Positions 48,075 to 59,057 of a stretch of 64,000 nt of DNA are shown piece by piece. The DNA lies in the NCBI RefSeq assembly GCF_000165425.1, contig NW_001799200.1, forward strand, positions 372,178 to 436,177, read 5' to 3'. Both the position numbers and the translations under genes were made by a program. The DNA is from Paramecium tetraurelia. Taxonomy: Eukaryota > Ciliophora > Oligohymenophorea > Peniculida > Parameciidae. Each line of letters opens with the position of its first letter. Position 1 is the stretch's first letter. The notes under the pieces are model-generated. The model searched no databases. It was not told where the DNA came from and was given only the letters and a program-made list of their open reading frames with translations.

Positions 48075-48189
48075 GAACAGGATGAGTTTATTTAGTAAAC
48101 AGAAAGGAAAATGTTTATATAAATAATATATAGATTTTATATTAAAATTTATATCAATGATTGTCAGGATGCATCTAAACACAATCAAA

Positions 48190-49234
48190 ATGGCTTATGC
48201 TATTTCAAATAAATTGGCTGCAAACAAGATCACCAAACTCTCTTCAAGGATTAAATAAAAACAATCTATAGAAGATGTTCATAATCTATAAGATTTCTTA
48301 ACCACTCAAATCTAAGAAAGTATCACTACCCGCTATTTACTTTAGACAAGCTCTATAATACAATTCATAGAACGTCCAAATATGATGATGGATTTGATGA
48401 ATTTTTAACAGAATACAAAAAGAAGCATAAAAATATATTAGATTTAACTCGCTATGCAACATCTCCTTTGAACAAAACCAATTAAATAAGAGAGGAAGAA
48501 TTCAGACAATTACAATCATTTCTTGATAAAAGAAAAAAAGCATTAAAAAATGAAATTATCATCGATAACAATTAAGTGAATGATGAATCAGATCCTCAAA
48601 ATGATAAATTTGTAGAGACCCAAAAAATGTAAATCGTTCAGGTTTCAAAATCAGGGATCAATTTTTTGTTATTCTCATTGATAGAGACACTAATACTTAA
48701 GTAACTACCCTATAAAGAATCAACTCTTTCAGACAAGTGATTTTTATTGGAAATGGAAATGGTGTTATAGGATATGGGTATCATATTAAATTTTGAATAT
48801 AGAAAAGGAAAGGGCAAAGATTTTGAAACTGCATTACGAAGAGCAAAAATAGATGCCAAGAGAAATTTAGTACCAGTAAGTCTTGATTTATGGCATACAT
48901 GTCCTATTCCACTAACTGGAAGATTTAATGATGCAGAAATTGAAATAAACCCAAGACCATTAGGATTCAACGCTTATGGTAATCCCTAGATTGCATCAAT
49001 GCTAATGCTGACTTGAATTCATCATTGTAGCTTCAAGGTTAGATCTAGAAATTAAGTTCCTTATTCTCTACTTTATGCATTTATGTAGGCTGTAACAAAG
49101 TAATAAATACCTTGAATTCTTTTAGTAATGCTACAGCTGAAGAATTAAGTGAAGCCTCAGGTATGAAAATATATAGACAAAATTGGGGTAAGAAAATTGG
49201 CAGAACAGCTCCTTTAACATTTGACGGTATTTGA
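48190..49234 (+). CDS. MRPS5: Mitochondrial ribosomal protein uS5, damaged by a frame break and one in-frame TGA
   Basis: Introns of 26, 25 and 26 bases. After about 140 non-conserved residues comes the uS5 core: FRQVIFIGNGNGVIGYGKGK, ALRRAKIDAKRNLVPVSLDL, LTGRFNDAEIEINPRPLGFN, CSFKVRSRNQVPYSLL, ending KKIGRTAPLTFDGI. Length and N-terminal extension suggest the mitochondrial small subunit. Two anomalies: a single missing A in the run at 48622-48627 separates the N-terminal part from the core, and TGA 49014-49016 replaces a codon where uS5 proteins normally have Gly (the LxGI motif). No intron explains either. It may be sequence error, a pseudogene of a duplicated gene, or recoding. Confidence 0.7.
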
Positions 49235-49611
49235 GATTCTTTGTTTAAAATATGTAATATAGATAAATTAAAGCACTTTTATTTTTGCTATTATTTCTGG
49301 AATTTATTGTAATTATTATTGTAATTATATAATTATCTCCTTGAATTAAGATAGTCAACCTTTATTAAAATTAATATTTTTGCTTTTGTTAAATAGTAAT
49401 ATGCTATTATAATTCTATTTACTATAATATTAAAAGAATAGAATTTGATAAATTCTAATACACGAATGTTACAACTTAATCCAAATTTAGGGAAAATTTA
49501 ATATAACTTTAACAAAAATAATTACTTCAATTATAATTTCTGATCGATCAGTTATGCAAAATAATGGGAGTTTGGATATTTCATAAAAAATTTAACGTAT
49601 ATATAATAATA
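49235..49611. other. AT-rich spacer
   Basis: About 380 bases between convergent genes, with A/T runs only. No gene, repeat or RNA seen. Confidence 0.5.
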
Positions 49612-50124
49612 TCATTACATCGATTTCTAGAAAGGTTATAAAACTCTGTATGATCTTTATTCGCCCATAGTATTGGGTCTTTTTACTTAAAGATCAGGAT
49701 TAAATTGAATCGTCCAAGCGACTGGAGCGTATTCTACATCTAGCTCTTTGATGGTGTGAGCATATTTACAATTAGCTCCCATTCTGCATTATTTAGTTTT
49801 AATGTATTGACGACAAATTCTAGTTTTTGGAATTTTTTATTTTTCTTTTAAGATTGTTGCAATATCTTTATTATGATTTTGCTCTTGTTTTGATTGCTCA
49901 TATTCTTTGAACTTAGATAATACCATTGATTTTCTGGGATTGAATGCAGTAACTTCCTCCAATTTCTTCTCGAATTATTATAGATATAAATTTTTATTGC
50001 TTATAGTTTATCTGCTTATGTTAAATTTCTTAGTTGCTGTCTTATTCAAACTCTGAGTTCTATAGAAGTCTTGTATTTTGTTTAAAATATCCGAAACTTA
50101 TTTTGTTTGTTTTACTGTGCTCAT
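49612..50124 (-). CDS. Single CCCH zinc-finger protein, 170 residues
   Basis: Intronless frame. Starts MSTVKQTKQVSDILNKIQDF; helical and basic through residue 110; a CCCH finger at about residues 112-136: RICRQYIKTKQCRMGANCKY followed by AHTIKE, with CX8CX5CX3H spacing. The tail is EYAPVAWTIQFNPDLQVKRP. CCCH fingers of this sort bind RNA in mRNA processing or turnover. It is the second CCCH gene within 2 kb, but differs from the TIS11-type neighbour in having one finger and a helical front. Confidence 0.8.
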
Positions 50125-50437
50125 AATCTTAATATTTATAATGTTTCAATATTAATGTAAAAATAATTAATACTATTTTTAATATTCTCATTGATAATCT
50201 GAACAAAAACATAGAAATATGTAAATAATAATTATCTATTCTCTACTCTGATTTCTGTTTTACTATAAACAAATTATTAAACTTTTGATTTTAAATAGTC
50301 ACAAAAATCTTTAATGAACCTCTTAAACAATTGTGAGAGATTGCATCTAATAATTAAGACGTATTTACATCGTTTATATTTCTTTAATTATATATACATG
50401 ATATTATGTAATCATTATTGCATTATTATTAATTGAG

Positions 50438-51928
50438 ATGAACGATTAATTCAACCAAGCTCATTATGACATAAAACAGGAGATCTAACATTATGAGCAT
50501 GACTTGGATCACTTTTGGACAGCTTTAACTGGGTAATTTGCAGAATTAAATTAAGTGCCGTCGTTTTGATTATGCAGTTAGGGTTTGCATTTCTAGAGGG
50601 AGGGTGTGTACGATACAGGAACATTCAAAGCATCATAATCAAGGTTTATGCGAACACTGCCATAAGTATCATTATGATGTGGATTGTATGAAAACATCGT
50701 AATTTAGGTTGGATATGGTTTAATGATGGGTAAGACCAATGACACATAATTCAATGGAATAAGTGGATTTGCAGGATTCAGATTCAAGGATCATCCTGAA
50801 TCTTATGCTGATTTTATATTTAATGCAGCATTAGCAGCAGCAGCTAACAGTATTGTTTCTGGAGGAGCAGCTGAAAGAATGTCTATACCTGGCTATATTG
50901 CTCTAAGTGCTTTATTCTCTGGTTTTATATATCCTATTTGTATCCATTGGGCATTTAAAGGATGGTTATATGATTTGGGTTATCATGATTTCGCTGGAAG
51001 TGGTGCCATCCATCTAACAGCTGGAATTGGAGCTCTTGTTGTCACTTATATGCTTAGGCCTAGAACAAATAGATTTAATCCCTAGTTTGAATCTTAATTT
51101 AAACCAGCCAATACTACTTTTATTTGTTTGTCTTGTTTGACTTTGTATATGGCGTGGATGTGTTTCAATTCAGGGTCTACCTTGGCCTTATCTGATGGTT
51201 CAGTTTTTACAGTTGGAAATTCAATTGCTAACACTATGGTCGGTGGTGCTAGTGGAGGATTGTTTGTATTCTTCTATCATTACTTTACTAATCGAAATAC
51301 CGATAATCAGTTTAGTTTAGTGATGGTTTGCAATGGAAATTTGGCAGGCCTTGTAGCTGTAACAGGGTATTCAATCAATTGATGATTTTAGATCTAATGA
51401 TGAAATTGAGTAATGGGCAGCCTTTGTAATTGGAATCATAGGAGGAATAATATATGTGTTGGTGGCAAAAATATTACATAAATTACATATAGACGATCCT
51501 GTAGATGCGATTCCTATTCATGCTGGATGTGGCTTAGCGGGGGCCATGTGTCCAGGATGGTTTGATAGAAGGAGAGGAATATATTATGAATAGGGAGCCT
51601 ATTAATGGGGAGTTTAAGTGCTCGGTTGTGTTTGCTTTGTTGCGTGGTATTCTTTAAGTTTTATCATAGGTCTGCTGCTTGGCATTATGCAGCTTGTAGA
51701 ATACTAGAAAAGATGGGTTTGCTTAGAGTCAATAATACTATAGAATTAGAAGGGTTGGATCCAACCATTTGTGGAGGACATGCTTTCTTTTATGAATCTA
51801 TTAGAGAATAAGAAATGAAAGAACCTTTTTCATTTTAAAGAGATGTTTAACAATAAGAATAGGCAAAACTCAATGAGATCGAATTTGATGATAGAAACTT
51901 GTCCATTATCAAACAGGGTGATAAATGA
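50438..51928 (+). CDS. AMT: Ammonium transporter (Amt/MEP/Rh superfamily)
   Basis: About 465 residues with introns of 23, 22, 25 and 23 bases. Membrane segments and signature loops follow the Amt order: LIMQLGFAFLEGGCVRYRNI (first segment), FNAALAAAANSIVSGGAAER, GFIYPICIHWAFKGWL, DFAGSGAIHLTAGIGALVVT (contains the pore-associated His of the Amt signature), WMCFNSGSTLAL, NTMVGGASGGLFVF, and DAIPIHAGCGLAGAM with the second twin His. The C-terminal tail of about 75 residues contains RVNNTIELEGLDPTICGGHA, like the regulatory tail of Amt proteins. It should move ammonium across the plasma or vacuolar membrane. Pore residues are intact. Confidence 0.93.
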
Positions 51929-52087
51929 AAATATTATTTTGATGAATTCAAATTCATAAATCTATATTTATTTTACCTTCTTTTTCATTCACAAACGCAA
52001 TCTACAAGTACAAATGATAATAGAATTCGGTATGTGAGGAAGATTAATATGACTTTTATAAATATAAATTTAATATTGAAAATTAGG

Positions 52088-53803
52088 ATGGAAGATAATA
52101 ATTAATTTATTGAGGATTTTGTTCGCGTCTAGGGGTTATACAGAAAAGCCTAGCAACTTAGACATATACAAAAATTTAAAATAAGATAGTCTATGGATAT
52201 GTATAAAACATATATATTTGATGTTTGCCCTACAGTGAAAAATTTTTAAAATAAATTGGAAAGTTTATTGCCTAATCCTAATGAAAATAAAAAACTCATG
52301 AAGAAGATAATTAAGCATAAATGGGTTAAAATATATTGCAACGACTAATAATTATAATCTATCTTTCACGAGGATTATTGCACTTATTTAATTTATAATA
52401 GAATACCTATTCCAAATGGTAAATAGTATCAAAACTTTTAAAATGATATTCTAGAGATTTTTCAAAATAGAGTTTGCCAATAAATAAAACAGATTAATCA
52501 AGGTTTTTATGAAAATTTCATGGAATAAGACATAAATTCTCAATATTTCAGAGAGGAATAAGTAGATAACTTTGATTACACCGAGCTTGTAGAGTATATA
52601 AATTATGATCTAAATGATATTATATCAGAAGAATAAGAATACAATATCGAAGATTTCATGAGAAGAACTGTCTCAGACATAATAAGTAAGGAGTATTTAG
52701 CAGTAAGTGCATTCATTAAGAAATTTTATAGCGATCTTATAACAGAAACTGCAATAAACCCCTCCTAATAATACCCTCAATAGTTTTCATACGGCAATTT
52801 TGGTCGTGGTTTCTCAGGACTAACACCTAGAGAAAATAAATAAACAAAAATACAAGAAATTCAAGAGTGTTAAGAATTAAGCAAACTTGATGTCGGGATC
52901 TACTCTATTAAAGTAAAAAAGACAATCATTATTCTTGATATTACAACTAAATATAAAATAGCCTACATAATCAATTACTTTGACCATTATAAAAATAAAT
53001 CATCCATTTTTAATTAATTAAAGGATTTCAAGATTTAGAAAATAAAGACTATAAAACTAAGTGTTGAAGAGGCTTATGCACTTATTAAATATCTAAAATA
53101 AAAAAACCCTTCATATAAATAACTTTGGGATGGAACTATAGAATTTTATAAGCAATAGGACTTTGATGAGTTCAATGAGTATTAAAAATAGAAGGAATAA
53201 AATTATTATAAAATGTTGGTAGATATTAAAAGGTTCATATCTATAATTTCTCCTCAATCAAATAACTATAAAGACATCTATTCTTAAGCATTTGTTTAAA
53301 CATTACAATAGAATCAAAGATATAATTTGGATTTAATACCAACTTTAGAGTTTGATTATGTTCTAAAGAATCTTAAAGATTCAAAAAAATAAAAGGCTGC
53401 TATTTTAGAAGATAAATAAAATTTAACAATCGGGGTAGTTTTATTTCTAAATCAAAATCAAACCATTCTTTTGTTAAAAAATTATAACAATTTGAAAACG
53501 TCTAACGAGTGCTTTTTAGAGTCTTCTAAATAAATGAATTAAAATGAAAAAATTCTCATTTCTGATTCAAATTCTCATGGGGAGGAGTACAAGGATTTCT
53601 ACCTCTAGATTAAAAAGATCAATGCTGATTAAAAGACCACGATAATTTTTGATGTAAATATTTAAGGAATTTAATCGTCAGTAGCTCAATTTTATGTGAC
53701 ATTAATACTCACAAGGACAGAAAATGACTAGTTGAAAAATATTAAAAAGTTTTTGGAATTAAAAGACAGTGCTTGGGCTAGTATTTTAAAGATTTTAGGC
53801 TGA
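52088..53803 (+). CDS. Unrecognised large protein, 571 residues
   Basis: A single intronless frame of 1.7 kb, unusual here for its length without introns. Starts MEDNNQFIEDFVRVQGLYRK. The N-terminal 200 residues are helical and acidic (ELVEYINYDLNDIISEEQEY). A Gly/Pro/Asn-rich hinge (QQFSYGNFGRGFSGLTPREN) follows, and then two alpha/beta-looking halves (VGIYSIKVKKTIIILDITTK; IGVVLFLNQNQTILLLKNYN) and a C-terminal region KTTIIFDVNIQGIQSSVAQF. No membrane segment or known motif. Tandem with the next gene, 31 bases apart. Confidence 0.65.
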
Positions 53804-53834
53804 ATAATTCTATATAATATTTTATCGTTAAATA

Positions 53835-54981
53835 ATGCATAATAATAATTCATTTTTCTAGAATGACATAAGTTAACAATAAATTGATTAAGCCCTTTTG
53901 AGATTGAATGCGTTACTTAAGGAGGAACCTCCAAAATTAGAAAAATAAAAGTTTAAAAAACCAACCCTCATTAATTAAGAAGATGCATCAATTGTAGTTT
54001 CATCTTAACCTAACTATACATCTTAAACTAAAATGACATCTGAATAGATCAATCATTTTGTGGAAAGAATGAATGATAAATATAAGCAGTAAATAGTATT
54101 TTAAAGTCATTCATAGAACTTAGAATAAAATTATTGAGCAGAGGAAAGATAAAATATATTCACCTATTAAAGTCAATGAGAAGAGCTAATCAATTCTTAA
54201 ATAAAAAAATCAAAATGGCGAATATTAATCATTATATGAAAGAGCTAAAATCAGGCAAATTGAAAAATAAGAGAAGATTAAAGAAAATGAAAAATTGAAA
54301 CTTTTAGAAGAAATGATGAGTATTAAAATAAAATAAAGTGATTCAAAATCAGTAGATTCATTTTTACAGAAAGTTGATTTTTGGAGAGAGAAGAAAACAT
54401 AAAACATATAGAATTAGTAATAAGAGAAAATTTAGAAGGAGTTAGAAGGAGTCACATTCAAACCAAGTCTTAATCCATTATCCGCAAAGATAGCCAAAAA
54501 ATAGTATAGAGATAATGATGTATTAGAAAGGTTTCAGAAGTCAAATCAAAACAAATTGATAAATGAGTAAAGATTATTAATGGATGAATTAAAAAAAACA
54601 CCATTTACACCAAAATTAAATAAGAACTCAGTTCTAATTAACAATTAAATTTAAAAATAATCATAATCCAAAAATCATAACTATTTTTTGAAGTAACAAA
54701 CAGAGAAATAATAAAAGGATACAAGTTTTATTAATGGAACTCGTCAAACTTTAAAAGAAGCTTATAATTCAAAATAATCAAGATCCTTAACACCTGATCG
54801 CATTAGTTCTAAATATTCAACTGAAAAAATAAAGGATGAGAATTAACCTAGAAAGAGATCCACTACTCCATTGAAATAAAACAAAATTATCCCTAATGTA
54901 TAAGAAGTAAAATACAATCCAAATCTGAAGTTTTTAATGACATTAGCTTAAAAGGAATTGAATTATTCATCCTTATTTTGA
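53835..54981 (+). CDS. Basic, partly coiled-coil protein, about 372 residues
   Basis: One 28-base intron. Starts MHNNNSFFQNDISQQQ; helical stretch LYERAKIRQIEKQEKIKENE at about residues 135-160; WREKKTQNIQNQQQEKIQKE; short motifs GVTFKPSLNPLS and KKTPFTPKLNK of the FxPxL type repeat near residues 215 and 270; a basic Ser/Thr-Pro tail SLTPDRISSKYSTEK and RKRSTTPLKQNK. The repeated TFKPxLN-like motif is common among ciliate cytoskeletal and axonemal proteins, but this is only an impression. No family assigned. Confidence 0.65.
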
Positions 54982-55055
54982 GTTGATTGATAAACATCTC
55001 TAATTTATATATATTTAAATATCTTCTTATAATTAAGTTGTTTATATTGACATAA

Positions 55056-55984
55056 TCATTTTTTAGAATTTTATTATACTTTTTAGCAATTAATTAAAAT
55101 TTATAAGATCAATCTAAATTAAAATTTATATATCTAAATTATTAAAAATAAAAATCTTTTTATGACTATATAAAAAAATCCATCTGGATTGAAAAAGGTT
55201 GACACTAATAATCTTATTGGAAAATCCATATTTGCTATCTGACCTAATACATTGACTTTTAATCCATTGTAATTCAACTCTATAATAAAATATCATATAA
55301 TACCTTCCTCTAAAATTGGGTATAAGACATTTAAAAGAGCTTCTTTCACATCTTTCTAGACATGGGATCTTTAAATCATATTTCCATCAATAAATATTCT
55401 TATTGGATTACTTAGATAATATTCTTTTTATAGACTGCTTAGACACCAAATTTTGTGAAAATATTCATAAAATTGAGGATTGAAATTATGATCAGAATAA
55501 GTTTGGAACATTTTAAATTATTGTTCTATAGTGATAGTTTGAAAGATTTGTCTTTCCCATTTATCATCATACCTAATCATGCAAGATTATTAAAGATTCC
55601 AAAAATATCAATTCTTGGTATCAACTTAGATGTTGTATGAAATAGGTAAAACATTTTCTGGTCTTTTTTTAAAATGAACACAAATTTCTACTTATTCATT
55701 AATTTTATCTATCTGAACAAAAAAGGAAGATGCCATTAAATTGGTTAATCATTATATGATAATCATAAAGAAGATTTCACTTTATTTGAAAATCTGATAA
55801 AATGGTTGAAAATTGATTCAAAATAGAATCCAGGGTATTTGTTGTTATAAACAACGCAAACACAAAGTAAAATTTGTGATTTATCTTCAACATCCTAGAT
55901 GATAAATGTTCCAAGAAAAGATTATTCATTAATTTATTTGTGAATATCTTCTATATTAATTTCTTCTTATGCTTAATTATCCAT
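55056..55984 (-). pseudogene. ATG5: ATG5-like autophagy gene, damaged
   Basis: C-terminal half is one clean frame with a 24-base intron: NPIRIFIDGNMIQRSHVQKD, then LKVNVLGQIANMDFPIRLLV and FFNPDGFFYIVI, which follows the second ubiquitin-like domain of ATG5. The N-terminal half shows SYNDQPIQWHLPFLF (family FEYxGTPLxWHYPIGLL) and VEICVHFKKRPENVLP (family WxITVHFKxFPExxLL). Between them I find an in-frame TGA at 55763-55765, one single-base frame change at about 55715-55730 beside an A6/T6 run, and a second TGA at 55608-55610. ATG5 is conjugated to ATG12 for autophagosome growth. This copy is either a decaying duplicate or carries sequence errors. Confidence 0.6.
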
Positions 55985-56463
55985 TCTATAAAAATAATAA
56001 TAATATTTATATTACTATTATTAGATAGCTTACTTAGTATCTTATCACAAACATTCATTTCTTTATGGGTAAAAATAAAAAAGATAAAAGCAAAACAAAA
56101 AAGGGAATTTTAAGCATCCTTAATCAAATTTAAATAAGAGTTTCAAATTTTAAAGTGAATTAATTCATTTAATTAGTATAATTAGATAATAGCAGAAGAT
56201 TTATAGTTGTTTTATAAAACCTTCTATTTTATGTTGTTGGATAAAGAACAAACTTAAAATTTGAGATGATTAAAATAAATATTGTTATGGTATTTGGAAT
56301 TTTTGGACTAATCATTGTATAATTCATTTTGAATATATATAGTATAATAAAAGTTTTGTATTCTATTGTTTATGAAAATTGGGTGAGAAATTAAATCTTT
56401 TTTTAAAATATAAAAAAAATGGTTAAAAACTCAGCACAAGACCCATAAGATAATTCACTCTAA
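55985..56463. other. Spacer with an ORF that runs in frame into eL20
   Basis: Between divergent genes. A plus-strand frame from ATG 56065 is open all the way to the eL20 start (see next entry). Otherwise only A/T-rich sequence. Confidence 0.4.
56065..56463 (+). CDS. Doubtful ORF upstream of eL20
   Basis: Starts MGKNKKDKSKTKKGILSILN, a basic beginning followed by Gln/Val-rich text and a hydrophobic stretch (IKINIVMVFGIFGLIIVQFI) that could span a membrane. It has no stop and merges in frame with the eL20 gene. Because TGA is the only stop and the region is A/T-rich, chance openness is likely; a small real membrane protein with hidden introns is the alternative. Confidence 0.2.
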
Positions 56464-57102
56464 ATGAAAGTAATTGAAATAAGCGCTATTGGTTTAGATC
56501 AGATAATATTTGGTTTCCGGAAGAAGACTTCCATCAAAGGAAGATCCAAATCCCAAAGTGATTAGTATGAGAATCTTTGCAAGAAACACAGTCGCTGCCA
56601 AAAGCAGATTCTGGTATAGCATGAGTTAATGGTTAGGTGGAATTTGAGAAGGTTGAATAAACTCAGACCATCACATGGATAGATCTTAGCAGTATAAGAA
56701 TTATTTGAAAGAAGAGACACAAACGTTAAAACATACGGAATTGTGCTTAAATACTAATCAAGAACAACCATTCACAATATGTACAAAGAATTTAGAGACA
56801 CAACCTTAAATGGAGCAGTCTCTTAATTATGTAATAATATGAGCTGAACAATATTTTAGATCAAGAAATGGCTGGAAATCATAGAGCTTAACCATAAACA
56901 ATTCACATTCTCAGAACAACAGTATTAACAAAGAGTGCTGATATCAAGAGAGCAAAGACTAATTAATACAGAGTAAAATTTGAAAATTTAGTTTTAGGGT
57001 GACTCAATCAAATTCCCAATTGTCAAAACAGTTCCAAGAGCTAGTCACAAAAAGTTCAGAACAGTGTTCAAAGCCAAAAGACCCAACCTCTACAGATCAT
57101 GA
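56464..57102 (+). CDS. RPL18A: 60S ribosomal protein eL20 (L18a)
   Basis: About 178 residues; introns of 28, 20, 29 and 25 bases. The sequence follows eL20 throughout: [115 protein letters not shown]. The start is the ATG at 56464, directly before the conserved KIRQYLV; another in-frame ATG lies at 56419. The first intron begins two codons after the start. eL20 is a structural protein of the large subunit near the 5S RNA side. Length is normal. Confidence 0.93.
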
Positions 57103-57316
57103 AAATGTTATTTTAGTACAATAATCATCATATAATAATATTTAATATAATTCATAATTTAATTAAAATTGGCACCAATGCAATAAACTTTATATATTAA
57201 TTTCTTAAATAATTTCTTTGATTGGGATTACTTAAAAAGTATATAATTTATACCATAAATCTATTAATAAATCATTATATCGAGGTTTTAATTAAACTAA
57301 TCATTATAACTTTATA

Positions 57317-58798
57317 TCATTATTTATCAATCAATTTTTTGAAATTAGGCAATTATTAGACAGGTTCATGATGATGGAGGATCTAAATTGATGTCGATAC
57401 TGCCACTGAAGGGATTTTCATCAAATTTAAATAATTTAAAGTTTGAAGTGCACTAATTCTTTTTTCTGGATCTTTTTCTAACATTTATGAAACAAGAATT
57501 CTAAAGTCAGGATGTTTTATTTTGGACAATATTTAATTGCTTAAGTTAAAGTTCTTGTTATTTTCCTATATTAATTTTGAACTACTTCCAGGTATTAATT
57601 TTTACCCAGTCAACCTACAATTATAAAAATGCTTACATTTAGTAGAGCATAACACCACAAGCAAAAATATCTACTTTTTCGGTTATTTTTTATTTGTAAT
57701 CAAAAATTTCAGGTGCCATGTATCCAGGAGTTCCAAATTTCATATCCTTTTCTTTTTCCAAATCCTCTATCCTTTTTGTAATTCCAAAGTCAATTATTTT
57801 TAATTGTGAAAATTAACCCAAATCATTAAATACTATATTATCTGGTTTCATATCTCTATGTACAAATCCACTTTAGTGAATGTAATTAATTCCCTCCATA
57901 ATTTACTAATGAGATTACAATAAGGATTATACTTGTATTATGACGTCTACCTCACGATTCTTCAATTTACAATACTTAAGACACTGATTTAATGAACCAC
58001 CTTTTAGATATTCCATCACTATCGAATATTATTCTTCAGATTCATAGACTTCAATAAGCTTTACCAAATTTTTATGAGACAATTATTTCAGTGCTTCAAC
58101 TTCATTTTGAAATAACTACAATAATAATACATTATACTAATTAGGAATATTTTTTCAGTTTCTTCATCTCCTTACAAACAAAAATTTATTCATTCTCATT
58201 TCTCTATACTAATAGAATCTAATTATTAAAGATATTTAATTACAGAACTTTATTGGGTGGCTTCTATTTTTTCCGTAATAGTAAAGAAAGAATCCATGCT
58301 TTTATACGCCACTTTTCTATCCATATGTTCCTTAACTCTTAGTAATACATTCTAATCAGCATAAAAGAACTTCCATTTTCCCTTCCAACGCACTGCAAAT
58401 GCTTCCAATTTTTGATTTTCTCTGTTTACTTTCCAATCGATTATAGTTTGTAAATTCATTGGGATCGCATACTTGATTTTTTAATTAGACTTAACTATTA
58501 ACCAAAATATTACTTCCCCGATATCTATGCTGTCTTGGTTAATGTATATAAAATAGCTTTTATCAAGTAAAAAGTGCTTTCTTATGCAATACATCAATTT
58601 GAATATTAATGAATTTGGAATAAAAAGATTCTCTCCACTATAAATAGCAAGACTTCTTAATACAGTTAGATCTTTAGTAGAGCCTATTATAGAATGAAAA
58701 ACTAATCACTCTAAAAAATATAACTAAAACTTTTAAAATGTATCCAATTTTTACTAGTCTTCTACTTCAATAAATGAAAAATACTTCTCAATTTTCAT
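57317..58798 (-). CDS. Serine/threonine protein kinase, CaMK-like, with one in-frame TGA
   Basis: Introns of 25, 22, 27 and 22 bases give a frame of 462 codons including one internal TGA (58706-58708). The first 170 residues form an N-terminal domain ending KWKFFYADQNVLRVKEH, possibly PH-like. Kinase domain: FVCKEMKKL (VAIK Lys), YSIVMEYLKGGSL, FVHRDMKPDNIV, LKIIDFGITKR, GTPGYMAPE and VDIFACGVMLYQM, all key residues present, so it should be active. Ends FKKLIDKQ. The TGA near residue 30 sits in the middle of a smooth sequence (QLYFLE-stop-LVFHSIIG) with no intron possibility, and no good ATG follows before the N-terminal domain. Confidence 0.75.
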
Positions 58799-59057
58799 TG
58801 AGTACCCTGAAATGAGAGAATAAACAAAGAGAAAGAATAAATTACATTTAAAAATACTTAAACCAAAAAATTCAATCTATAGACTTACATATTATAGCAT
58901 TTTTCTTTTACTAATCTACTAACGATATCTAATTGATGACAATTGTTGGCAATTGGAGAATAATTGTTAATGATTTTGACCTCATTACTATTGATTAATT
59001 AATATTAAATATTATTATAGAATTATACACTCATACAAAGCTAACAAATTTATAAAC
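58799..59057. other. Spacer, no gene seen
   Basis: About 260 bases of A/T-rich sequence between two genes on the minus strand. It should contain the kinase promoter and the carboxypeptidase 3' end. Nothing else is visible. Confidence 0.5.

Noticed and set aside
48710-48970. 86-codon minus-strand frame opposite the uS5 core
   Set aside because: The plus-strand reading is a conserved ribosomal protein domain; the antisense frame has no support.
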